From contig CM055096.1 of the NCBI GenBank assembly GCA_029204225.1, positions 75,055,521-75,119,520 of the forward strand: DNA of 64,000 nt. Reading direction: 5' to 3'. How positions within the stretch are numbered: the stretch's first letter is position 1; each line of letters begins with the position of its first letter. Source of the stretch: Diphasiastrum complanatum. Its lineage: Eukaryota; Streptophyta; Lycopodiopsida; Lycopodiales; Lycopodiaceae. The notes under the pieces are model-generated. The model did no database searches. It saw only the letters and a list, made by a program, of their open reading frames with translations, and was not told the DNA's origin. Below, piece after piece: positions 24,019-36,700 of the stretch. The position numbers and the translations under genes were made by a program.

Positions 24019-25345
24019 GAGAGAATGTGGGCAATGATAGACAAAAAGGGTCTATTTTCATTGGTCCACGTTCGCTCTAAAACTTATTTGAAGGGCATTT
24101 GAAGTGCATTTGAAATGCTTGAAAATGATGTGCATTTAGAAATTTCTGGAGAAAACATGTGAATTTCGAAATTCAGAGAAAACTGGTGCCGAAAACTGGC
24201 TTTTGCTAATTCACATGGGCCAAATTTTTGAGCTAGTTCTTGACACTCCAATTGCTCGATGTGGCAACATAGCCACAGTCACTCTTTGCACAACTAGGAA
24301 CTCGGTAGGGTAAGAGAGAATGTCAGCAGTGATGGAGAAAACGCGTTTCTTGCGTTTTCATTGGGCCATGTGTGCCCTAAGTATTCAATGACAGGCAGCT
24401 AGAGGGTGACGGACAATTTTCTGGAACTTTCCAGAAAAGAGTAGAAAGAGAAAAATCTAGAAGTTTCGTTGAGAGAGAAGGATATATATATGCATGGAAA
24501 AAGAGAGAGCGCATATAGGAGCATTGTGACGAGGGTGAGAGAGAGAGGATTTTTCAAAAGAATTAGGGTTTTTTAGGGTTACACTTTTTTTTTAGGGTTT
24601 TTAGAATGAAAAATAGCGATAATGTGAGTTGAGAGAGAATGTAGGCTGTTGTAGAGAAAAACTGAATCTTGTGTTTTGATTGGGCCACGTGTGCCCTAAA
24701 CCTTCATGGACGGGCATCTGACAACGAGCAGTTGAAAGTTGAAAGGGCAACTTCCAAAATATGTGTGACCTAGAAAGTTCTAGAGAGAACTCTAGCGATG
24801 TATCGAGAGAGAGAAAGAGATATATCCTAGAGAGAGAAAAATAAGCGAGAACGTGAGGAGCAGTGATGGCTGATCGGGAGAGAGAGAGGAGCAGCAGGAA
24901 GTATCGGGAGAGAGAGCGAGCGAGGAGTAGCAACACGAGGTGAGCTGGAGATGGAACTAGAGAGAGAGATAGATAAGGTGAGTTGGTGAGAGAGTGCAGA
25001 GATGGGAGGTGAGAGAGTTGAGAGAGAGATGAGAGGTGAGAGCGGAGAGGGAGGTGAGAAAGAGAGCGGGGAAGGAGATGGAAGGTGAGAGCAGAGAGGG
25101 TGAGAGAGAGAGCGGAAAGGAGATGGAAGGTGAGAGAGAGAGAGAGCACTAGGAGAGAGAAAGGTGGGAGGGTGAGAGGAGCGATTTTTGAATTTTAGGG
25201 TTTTTTTAGGTTTAGGGATCTTAGGGCTTAGGGACCAAAAAATAGCCATAATGTGAGGTGTTGGAGAGAGAGAGAGAGGAGTGATGGAGAAAACTCATTC
25301 CCCACATTTTGATTGGTCCACGTGTTTTTAGGTTTTGACAATGCA
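24019..25345. repeat. Degenerate 0.3-kb repeats with G-box-like motifs, purine-rich
   Basis: A block reading roughly GAGAGAGAATGT...GAGAAAA...TTTTSATTGGKCCACGTGTGCCCTAA recurs at about 24,019-24,100, 24,310-24,400, 24,627-24,715 and 25,262-25,345. The spacings are about 300, 319 and 633 bp (twice about 316). Two copies hold a perfect CACGTG (24,686-24,691 and 25,319-25,324). The stretches between are GA-rich, which creates long serine/leucine-rich open frames on the minus strand that are not genes. The region lies 0.7-2 kb upstream of the J-domain gene. Confidence 0.6.
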
Positions 25346-25550
25346 AGTCAACAATCTTTGATGGATGCTTGAATTTCCCTTTATCCCATAACAAAGCTGC
25401 AATTCTGATTGAAAGCTTATATATGTCTTCATTGTCCTGGTCCTGAAAAATCAGTTAGTGCGCCGTTCAATGAAAGCCTTAAAATTTAGGGTTTTGTTGA
25501 AATGAGGGTTTCGGGGAAGAGAAATAGCAATAGCGAGGTGTGAGAGATAA

Positions 25551-25558
<8 letters not shown>

Positions 25559-25592
<34 letters not shown>
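25559..25592. repeat. (GA)n tract upstream of the J-domain gene
   Basis: An uninterrupted GA run about 490 bp before the start codon. GA tracts are common in plant promoters and 5' leaders. Confidence 0.95.
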
Positions 25593-25594
<2 letters not shown>

Positions 25595-25752
25595 AAGAGG
25601 AAAGTACTTCCGCCTCCAAGATACACAAAGATTTCAGATCCAGTGTGAACATTTAGACTGCAAGCAGCTCGTGATTGCAGGGAAGTGCTAAAGTATTCTT
25701 CACATTTGTTGCAAGAGTGTAGGAGCGCAAATATAACTATTAGTGTGAATGG

Positions 25753-25774
25753 TATATAAGCCCATATGGCTTAT
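25753..25774 (+). promoter_or_regulatory. Candidate TATA box of the J-domain gene
   Basis: TATATAAG at 25,753-25,760 lies 327 bp before the ATG. It overlaps a 7-bp inverted repeat (ATAAGCC, 5 nt, GGCTTAT). There is no transcript evidence, so the assignment is tentative. Confidence 0.35.
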
Positions 25775-26079
25775 CACTGTGCTCATCTACTGGAATGATT
25801 GCAATTTTGCCTGAGGGGTATAGATCTGCCACGGAAGAAATCAGTGTAATATAGTGCTACGCTGTTCAGATTGGAAGGGAAGGGAAGGGAAAGTACTTAC
25901 GCCCAATGCAGACCGCTTCATCGCTTTCTTGCTTATCTTTCACTCCAATCAGCTCACAAGATAATTCAATTAGTTTCTTATAGCTAATTCTTGAAACTAT
26001 AAATCTGCTGTGGGAAGACAGGATTTATGAGGGGCCCAGAGCGCTCACGCTGATATATTTGCAAACATCTGAAATTGAC

Positions 26080-27676
26080 ATGGGCAAGCGCAAAGACACC
26101 CACATCCAGAGTAGTAGTAGTAGGCGGAAAGAAAGCAAAGAGAAGAAGCTGAGGAAAGAAGAAAGAGGAAGCAGGAAAGTCAGAAAACACAGGCATAATT
26201 CAAGCTATTCTGTATCCAGCAGTGAAAGTACTGAAGATGAAATTTCAAACAAATCAAAAGAGAAAGCTTTGGGTCGGAAGCGAAAACGAGAGAAGCGCAA
26301 AGGGGGGAGAGAGAGGTCTGATTCAAAGCGGAAGCGCAGGGAAAAGTCTTTTTCCTCCGTGGATGAAGAGTCATCATCTTCTCAGGCGGATTCCTTTGCC
26401 AAAACTACAGAATTGGCTTTTAATGCACTAGACATGGTTGTTAATATAGTCAAGCAGTTCCCTGAAATTGCAGCTGAACTTGAACAGGTAAATGACTACT
26501 GTATTGTGAAGTTTTCCTCTAGTATAGTAAGAATTAGAATTTTTTTGCTTGTGCGTAACCAGGCTACAAACGATGGTGATGTTAGCACCAAGAAAATACT
26601 GTCACAACCTCCCTGTAGTCACGGCAAAAAAAGTCAAAATATCTATTTCGGGTTTCACTGGTTTTGCACAAAACTCAGTTGCCCTACTAGGCACACCGGG
26701 TTCCTGGGCGGAACAGGGACAGTTTCTCATTAGGTTAAAAATAAAGTGGAATTTTTAAGAGCTTCATTCTGGCGCCTTGTTTTGCAAATAAGTCAAGATA
26801 AGATTACGTTATTTGAATACTGAAATTTTCTGCTGCAAGAATTGCTTAGATTCCATGGCACCACAGGGATTGCTGGTTAGTAGTTAAGGAGCACAAATTT
26901 GAACTGGCCAGTTTGCAGCCCTCACATTGTGGAATAATCAAATCTTTCTAGCAGAATTAGAGACAACTTTGTCGTGGAATGAAACTGACAGTTCATAAAA
27001 CTTCATGATCTTTCACCATTCAGCATTCATTTGGGCTGACGAGAAAAGCGAAGAAGTTTGGGATATAATTATCTTGAAATTTTGAGCTGGAAGAAAGCCT
27101 TTTACCCTAATGGACAGGGGTAGTATGATACTACTCTAGGCAATGAGGTGGCTGAGTAATATCGGTCTTTTTCTCAAATCTGCTTGAAAGAACCATACTT
27201 ATGAGAGATTTGTAAGTGCCTTAAAATTTTCTAAGTGGAAAAGCTGTTCTTAACAACCTATATTTGGATGTCAACTGTGAAAACCTATATTTGGATGTAA
27301 ACTGTGAAATAAAAGAGCAAGGAGATTGAATTTCCTCTATTAGAACCATGGGTGAGTAGTTTACACAATAAGTTTTGCAATCTCTACCCTATTGCAAGTA
27401 CCATCCCTTAGACATGTGACATTTTGCTCTTAACAAGATTAGGGCTAATTTTGGACTCAAAGCAAGCCATCATTGTAATTATGATAGATTGCCACTGCTT
27501 AGGGAAGATGGTCAAAGGTTCACCAATAAAGTCTGAAAGGAAAGTCTCTACATAGTAGGTAAAGCTTCCTAATCATACCTACGACTTCGGGGCTTACTCT
27601 TGAGAGTACTTTATTAATGTCTTTTTTAAGCCAAAAGGTATATAAGATGAAAAAGTACATGTCAAGTGTGTGGTAT

Positions 27677-27751
<75 letters not shown>

Positions 27752-30700
27752 TGTAATTCTAATTTTTGATTGCAGCTGCTGCACGTTGTAGATAGTGGGC
27801 AGGTGGTCGATATAAGTGCATTACCAGATAAAAAGCTGGTATTTCTTCTTCAGAAGCTCTTTCGTGTCTTAAAACTACGCCGACTTCGGGGGAAGATTTA
27901 TGCTCTTCCCAAAGGTGGACATCCTACTTCAAAAATACTCGGCCCCTTCTGGAAACGCTATCTTCATAAGGACTTTGCAATGAATATTGATGATATACAT
28001 TCACTGAAAAGACTAGGTGAGACAAAACAGTCTATGGAAGATGAAGCTATTCAAGCAGCAGAGAGCAATGATGATAAGTCCAATGGTCAACAAGATGGCA
28101 ATTTTGGAGGAATAGGGCCCGCTGAAAAGCCCATCCATGATGCTAATTTAGCTGAAGCTAGTGATTTCAATTCCTCAATAATGAATCGACAGAGGTAAGT
28201 AGTTGTTGCATGCTCAGAGACTCAATATCGAACAGTCATAACTTTGGAACAGTTCTATTATGTATAGTGGTCAGGTTCAGGTAGTCTTGATATGTATTTT
28301 TGGCTTATCGATTCTTGATTTTTTGTTCTATTTGCTCCATTCTTTGGCTCTTGGAATTTGGGTGGATAAGATTTTTGGATCACAAGTTTCTGAAGTATAT
28401 TATCAAGTGTTGGTATGATTTGGACAGATTTGTTGGTCCAGCTGCTCCATCAAAAGAACAGTTGGCAGCAGCTGCCAGACTAAGTGAGGCTGAATCAATT
28501 CTCAGGTTATATAACTTATGCTCTTATGAATTATTGAATAAAATTTGCTGTTATCTAGATGCATTCTGGTAGTACAAGTTGTGTGAGGCATTCATGATTG
28601 CTTCAAATTTTGCATTATATGCTGGCCCTTAATCTAATTTGGATATGTATTTTCCTTTTAGTCCTACTCTTTTTAGTTTATATTAGGGATGTATCACATT
28701 ATTTTCAATCCCTACATCTTTTTATGGTATGCTTATGATGCTATACTTATTGGTGAACTGGTGGTCCAAACAACAGCCAACCTTGTATAATTAAATCTGG
28801 TCAGTGTCAAAATCTGGCTTTTGCCCTTGCACAATGATTGAAACTCTCGGGGGTTTTTATGATTGTTTGCAGAGAAGCAGAGGATGAGCTAGAGCAAAAT
28901 CCTTTTGTTGGACCACCACCACCAGCTGCTGTTGCTGAGGCTGAATCTGCTAATGAAGCAGAACGTTTTGAAGAGGTCAGTTGATATGACTCATGAGATG
29001 GTGTGACATTCAAGGCTTCTCTTTCTAGTAATGTGAATCAAAGGATCAGGTTTGGCAGAATGCTAGGCATCTCATCTTCAAATTGGCATCTTACAAATGA
29101 ACTTGAGAGACTCAGACTGCTGTTGGCTTTTGCTGGTTCTTCCTTACAATGAGGGTTATGGCTTGTAGTTTTTCCTTCATGTGCAATTTGCATTTAGTGA
29201 CGACACCTCCAAATTTTTTTTTGAAGTTTGTATTCCTTGCTCTTTTAAATATCCCAATGTTCTTTTATTTCTTCTTTGTTGTTTTCATTCACATTGCTGT
29301 TACTAAGATAGCAAGGAAATTCTTTAGTAACATTTACTGAACTGTACAAAACAATTGATATATATGAAACTGAAAGTACAAACTTGATGTGACCAGTGTG
29401 TAAGCTTGATCCATACAGAAACTGAGCTGTACAAAAACAGAATATGTGAGGTTTGCTTGCGAGCTGAATTTCTAGAAGTGGACAGCTTCTGTTTGACGTT
29501 TTTGAATTGTGATTGTGATCTTTAAAAGGTCAATGATAGTTAATTTGGTGCGTGCTGGACTAACTGATCTACGCTGTGATTGAATTCTTTGATGACATGT
29601 TCAAGTCAATATCTGTTCTGACATGTCCTCAGACAAAGCTCATCATTCTAGGTCGTTGACTGTAAGCTACAGTGAAACATGTGAACAAACTAGGTGATTA
29701 AGGAGCCATGTGGGAAGCAGATACCTTGTGAATCTTTCTTGAAATAGTGTGAAATTAATCTGAAGCTGCCTTGGATAGTCAAAAGTATGTTTTGTAAGCT
29801 GACTCAAAATATGATATTGAAAATTGCTGAAACCTGCTATGGATTTCAAAGATGTCTAGACTTGCCTCTCTAATTGTTTTGTTGTGCTTAATGAATTGAA
29901 GAATATGCAAATGTTTTTGTAATATTTCAGGTTGCCAGAATACTGTCTCTGGAATCTGGAAATGCGTACGAGTTGCTAGGTGCGAAGCCTGATTCATCCG
30001 TTGAAGTAATCAAGAAGAGGTCAGGATTTTGTATCTTAATTTTGTTCAGTTTATTAGTTTGATGTTGGTGAGTAAACTCCTTCTCATCCTTGTGATTGTA
30101 TTACACGTTGCTATGAGAGACCTGATTGGCATTGAATTGAGTCAACTTATGCATGAGAATGACATAATCAAACTGGTGGGTCAGCTGGTCACGTACGACT
30201 AGCTAGTCTCTCTCTGCCACCCATATAGTCTATTTGTCACACAACATAGAGTTGAATGATTCTGGTATCAATGGATTTCATTGCAGCTCTTTAAGGTTGT
30301 AGGGTACCTTTTGTTCAGTTTCACTTATTGGTCACTATCCTTATAACAGCTGTAAGTCTGAGTCACTTGATGTTTGTTAAAACTGGGCCACTGAATCTTA
30401 AAGTGTGAATTTATGCTATGTATTGGATACCAAGCAATGTCTCTGCACTTGACAGGTCGTCACCTCTATAGATAAACTTATGATTGGCTCTACCACTTTG
30501 TTTCTCTCAGCCATACGTTGAAGATGCTTGATGGTTTTGTGCAGGTATTGGAAACTTTCTCTTTTGGTTCACCCAGATAAATGTGCTCATCCACAAGCAC
30601 AACAGGCATTTACAGCCGTAAACAGAGCTTTTAAAGACATTGAAGATCCTACAAAGGTGGACAAATTTTTGTTGATCGCTTCAATTGCCTTAATTTTTCA

Positions 30701-33700
30701 GCTTCTACTATTTTGCAACTGCTGCTCATAAGCCACACGTGCAATATATGGATGTGCATAATCAGTGCCACTGTTTTGCTTTGATGCTTAAAAGAGTCTC
30801 AGATATTTTGTATGGGGCAGGGCAGTATTGTAGCTAGTCAGATCTGTACTTCCTATGATTGCGTAGAAGGCTGCCTATATATTGCATTGGGAGAAACAGA
30901 AAATTTGACATTTATTAAAGTTTAGGTGCTAGGATTTTTCATGTCGATGTTTGAAAAGTTATTTCCATTATTTTTTCGAAGATTTCTAGTGTGTGTTTAG
31001 AATATCTTAGATTGCATAAAATACAGGCATCAATACCTCACATTGAACTAGTTAATGTAGCAACAAAATTGAAGAAAGATCTGGAGCTTGCTTATTCAAG
31101 TGTAATGAGCTATGATTTTGTTTTTCAAATGTCTTTTCCTTTTCACAAATTGGCAAAGTTTATGAAACACTTTCTCCCTGTTCATTTTATTCTTTTTTCA
31201 AATGTTGCTTATGACTTGCACAACCCTTGGCCCAGAATTGAGGTTGAGGCAAATTTTTGGATGTTTTTGAATCCTTCGGTGGTAGTTTCACCTTCTTCTC
31301 ACAGCTTTATCAAACCTGGGCAGAGAGCTGTGACATATAAGTGTTGTCAATGCTTGCAGGCCTCATTGGACGCGAGTGCAGACTTTGGTTTGAGAATTTG
31401 TCTTTTTCTTGTCATAACTCTCCTGAGATCCATGGTAGTGCTATCAGCATAAGGCCCTTGTTTACTCCCTTTGTCAGCCAATTGCCAATACACTGTTATC
31501 TCTGGTAAAAGGTTTTACCTCCTTGTAGGTGCAACAGTGGGTGGATTATTCTGCCCATGCAACACAGGATGAAAATGATCATCATCAGTCATGGCTTCCT
31601 AAGCTTTTTGTCATGCTCAGTGACCTTTATGAGTATGCTCAATGTGGCATTGTCCCGTAGTCAACATTTGAACTTAATTGTGAGCCTGCCATGTGGACCA
31701 ATATATGGGTTTCCAACATTTGGCGGTATCAGGATTCAGATTACTCATTATAATAAAACCTGAAGTCATGAGGAAAAACTACATATAAAGTTTGGTTAAG
31801 CTGTATAGGCCATGAAATATTAGTAAAGACCCGAAAATGTCCGAGGAGAGCACAAATAGATGCAAGATTTCTCACAAGTGAACACAACTTTAGCGGCAAT
31901 GATTCGTCTCAAATGGACATCTAGAGTAGGTTCTGGAAAACAAACCACTGTAAGTAAAACTGCACCACCCCAATAAATTGTTGTCATCTTAATCCCTACT
32001 TCACTTAATTCCTTCTTGGCAGTCTCTGTGACACTCTAGAGCCCAGAAAAAAATATCGAAAATTGTTGACGTCTTTTTGGAATTTTAGCATTTGGACATT
32101 GGACAAGGAAAATCAGTTCATATAATGGAAATGCTAGTGCTGTATATTTTTCCATTTGATTGAAATATTTCGCCTGCCTTTTTGTCAGGTTATTATTTGA
32201 TGTGTTGGTGCATTTGCTAATCATTGTAGTTCATCTTGCCCATAACATGGTGGCTTTGCATTTGTGGCAGCGTGCTGAGATTGACCGGAAGCTTGCAGAG
32301 AAGCAGATGAGGGAAGAGTATGAGGTGCATGCTCAATGTTTTTCTTTGGAAGCCTAACACATTACGCTTATCGCTTCTGGTCTATATTAAATTGTTGGTT
32401 GACTGGCATATTACAAAAGTTTTGTAAAATGTGCAGGAGGAATTAAAATCTTTACGGGAAGCCGCTCATTGGAGACGTCTTAGAGGTGAATCTTCCTACG
32501 AGCTTCTTCTTTCTGCAAGGAGATTAATCTAGGATTTTGTGAGATCTTTTACCATGAATGATCAAGGCTCTTACTGATTAGTACAAACAAAATTGTTGGA
32601 TTTATCCTCTTAGCTTTTGCTGTTTGGCATAGATTCTGTTGAGATATCTGCCAGTTTCATTTTGCAGTTCACAGCATGTGAACTGACCAAGTAGCGCTCT
32701 CTCTCTCTCTCTCTGGCCAGCCTCTTCCGTTTGCTGCCATTGTTGGTGTTGGATTTCGATGCTCAGTCTCAAATCTACAGACTTGTTCTAAATGCTAGTT
32801 CTTGGAAGTTGTTGAAGATGGCCAAGTCTTCAATGACTTCAGTGTGAGGCCTGGTAGCATGCATACTGCCAACTGTCGGCCACGTGCTATGTCGTGGCTG
32901 ACTGCACGTTGGGACCCAACGTGGGGCCCTATCCTGCTGACAGGGTCCCTAGGCTGTGTTAGGCCCGCCTTGGCTATGGACTGTGCCAGGGCACACTACT
33001 CACACTGTCTTGCCCTGTTGGTCGTCTACGCTGGACACGACCTTGACTGTGGTATCTGACCTCCTGTGTTCTCTAGGGTTCAGCACTGGTCACGTGCTCT
33101 TAACAATACGCCTATAAGGTGATGCCATTCGGGTTGAAGAATTTGCCAGTAGCCTTTCAATAGGTGATGACGAAGGCGTTTTATGATTATCTGGATAGAT
33201 TTATGAAAATCTTTCTGGATGATTTTGCCTATACGACGATGCTGATGATCACCTGGAATACTTGGAGAAATGCTTCCAGAGGTGTTATGAGATTGGCATT
33301 AGTCTGAATCCAGACAAGTGTACTTTTTGTGTGCGAGGAGGGGTCCTGCTGGGCCAGATCATTTCGAAGGAAGGACTATCAATTGATCCGACAGTAATAG
33401 AGGTCATCAAAAACATGAGGTTTCCGAAAACTGAGAAGGAAATGCAAACATTTTTAGGCATGACGGGTTACCATCGCAGATATATTTATGCGTATGCGGA
33501 CATAACTCATGTTTTGTATGAGGTTCTTAAGAAGGGGGCGGTTTACAAAGTAACCATTCGGCGGTATAAGGCGTTCCGAGATTTAATAGATGCCTTGGTT
33601 AATGCACCAATTTTGCGACCGTCGGATTAGAGTAAGCCATTCCATGTACATGCAGCCACATCCCAGATTGCAATGGGCTGTGTTTTAGCGCAATCAGGCG

Positions 33701-36700
33701 AGGAAAAGGGGTATGATCACCCGGTTTATTATGCGAGTAAGATGCTCACGCCTGCGAAAAAGAACTATTCGACTACAGAGAGAGAAGCGCTGAGCTTAAT
33801 CTTTGCTCTTCGCAAGTTTCGACATTTTTTGCTGGATAATAGATTTGTAGTCTACATGGATCATCAGCCGCTACTATATTTGATTCATAAACCGGCGATT
33901 GTTGGTAGGATAGCATGATGGCTGATATTATTCCAGGAATTTAAATTCGATGTTTGGATCCAACCGGGCAAAGTGCATACCGTGGCTGATCAATTGTCTT
34001 GTATTGAGACGGGGGATACAGAGGAAGGCATTGATGAAATGCCAGATGCCCAGCGTTTTAGTTCGGAACTACTGTATGATACTTGATATACTGATTTATA
34101 TAATTTTTTAACGCATGGAACGTTTCCAGGGACACTTTAAGAAGTCCCAACGCTGCCAACTGATTTGGCGATCGCGTGCTTTCCAAGTCATTGAGGACCA
34201 ATTGTATAGACGTGGCCATGACCAAGTTTTGCGAGGACGCATTCAGTCAAAAGATGTGCCGGCTATTATTGATGGAGCACACTCAGGGTCCGCAGGGGGG
34301 CATTTTGCCACCGAAATCAGTGTAGAAGATTTTACAGGCGGGATTTTGGTGGCCAAGTACCAATGATGGATTATCCACTGGTACCCTTGCAACCAATAGA
34401 GCCGTTTCAGAGATGGGGATTAGATTTTATTGGAAAAATTAACCCACAATCTGCAAATGGTCATAAATACATTGTCGTGGCAATTGATTGTGCTACGAAG
34501 TGGGTGGAAGCAAAAGCATTGCGGGATAATACCGCAAAATCCACCGCCGGATTTATATCTAATAATATTCTAACGCGATTTGGATGTCCTTTGGAAATCG
34601 TGTATGATAGAGGACCGCATTTTGTGAATGATACATTGAAAGAGATGATGTATCCATTCCGGATTATTCAGAAGATGTCGACTTCTTATTATCCACGTGG
34701 TAATGGTCAGGTAGAAGCTACCAATAAAACTTTGAAGGCTCTTATAGTGAAACAAGTGCTGGAAAAAGGGGGCTCATGGCACGAATTTTACAACCGGCAT
34801 TGTGGGCTTATCGTACAGCCTACAAGATTTCTACCGGTTACACGCCATTCCAGCTGGTTTATGATGCCTTCAACAAGGAGCAGGGATATAAGCTAAGTCT
34901 CTGCAAACCATCGACACTAGGTGCTTTGGGGAGGTGGATGAATCAGATAATTTTCGGAAGACATATTGATCAGTATATTTCTGTCAAGAATTTTGCACTG
35001 ATTCAGGCTGCTTTGCATGGAGCACCAATTCCATGGGGAAGGATTGCATACAAACAGTTCAAAAAGTGTTTGGAGGGCACTAAGAAGTATAGTGAGTGGG
35101 GGGCGCATATCACCAAGATATGCGAAGCTTTTGGAGTCTTGACGGATCAGGAAGTGGGGTTGTTGCAGCACAATCCAGTCCAAGCGGAAGCCTTGAGCAG
35201 TATTATTTCGTTGCCACACATGCAAGGGGATGAGGCCGAGCTTCAATCAGATTCATTTAGTCCTCAAACGCAACAAGAAACAATACCAGCCGAGGAATCA
35301 ACAGGGGATTCAACACAGATGCAGTAGCGGAACGATGATATGTATGCAAACCCGTCAGGGAATTTCACAACAGCGGCTATTCCGCTGCAGGACACTACGA
35401 ATCCAACTCGGGATACAGGGACGTTGGAACAAAACATAGATTGTGCAGATGATGGTCATATCAAAATGTTTTTACATACGACAAGAAATTTTTCACCGGG
35501 CTTACAACCCGGAATGGATTTTATTCGACAATATCAATACCTATAGGACCAAGCAGCATACTGGCACACAGTGTATGTACAGCAAACAGAGCGATTGAAG
35601 GTTGCAGAGGAAGAGGCGCCGAAGATACGCCAATATTAGACACAGGTAAATGAGCTGACCACGCAGTTAAATGGCGTACAAGAGCAACTGCGACAAAAGA
35701 ACGAAGACAACTTGCTTCATGAGCGAAATGCACAGTACTTCGATCAAATCACTCAACTACAGAAGGAGCTGTATACGGTGCAGACTTCTAAAGATATGGC
35801 TGAGCATGAAAGAGATCTGTTGCACGCCCAGATCACAAACATTACCGCAGGAGGCCCAGTGCGTATTGATAATGCAGGACTCAAGGAATGGGCAAAAACA
35901 ATATTACGCACAAGGGTAGCAGATAAGCTGGAGCAGCTTATGGAAGAACAAGGCTTCCTACGAGATGAGAATTTACAATCGGAAAGAGAGCTTGCAGAAA
36001 AGCAGGGCATATTGCCAGCAACAGGGCAGTGTGTGGGATGGCTGTCTCATCCTGAAGCCGTGCAGGAACAAGCCAATTTAAGACAAGCCATGACTGAGTG
36101 TCCACAACTCCGAGAACAGTTGGCAAACATGGAAGTTGAACTCCATGATAAAGGAAGTGAATTCCAAAAACTGCAAGCAGAGATGGAGAGGCTGTTAACG
36201 GAGACTAAACGAATAAGGGAGCAAGGGAAAGACCGGAGGGGTACAACTCAGACCGACACCACTCCGCAACAGACCTAGCAAGCCGGGGGATCTTTGACAG
36301 CAGAACAAATGGTTGTACCTATACCGTGCCTGTCATGCGTCAAACGACCACGAACCAACTTGGGCAGGGCTTCAAAACCATGGATACACCTGCGCAATGT
36401 CGAACATGCATGGAATATTTACTACTTGTTCTTGCCAGGGGTGAGGGACATCACGACTGCAGAATGGGATGAGCCCTGGGAATTATCCGAACTATATGGA
36501 TTGTGGCAAGAGGTAGATTTGAAGACGCAAACGGTCTTGGCTTGGGCAATATTGCAAGGCTGGATGAAGATAAAATATGCAGACGGGGTCGAAATCCTAG
36601 TGGGAAATTCAATGCTCTTTGCGGCACAATATATCTATGAAGTAAAAGGATACTTGCCGACACATAATGATCTGCATTATCAGGCGATTAAGAAGGGCGC

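Noticed and set aside
24601-25249. Long minus-strand open frames of 140-182 codons rich in Ser, Leu and Pro
   Set aside because: They are produced by GA-rich DNA lacking stop codons on the other strand. There is no domain, no splice context and poor residue diversity.
30991-31452. 153-codon frame in intron 6 considered as an extra J-protein exon
   Set aside because: Exons 6 and 7 already join in phase to give the expected J-domain end (DPTK-RAEID). The extra frame would break the domain and has no suitable splice sites.
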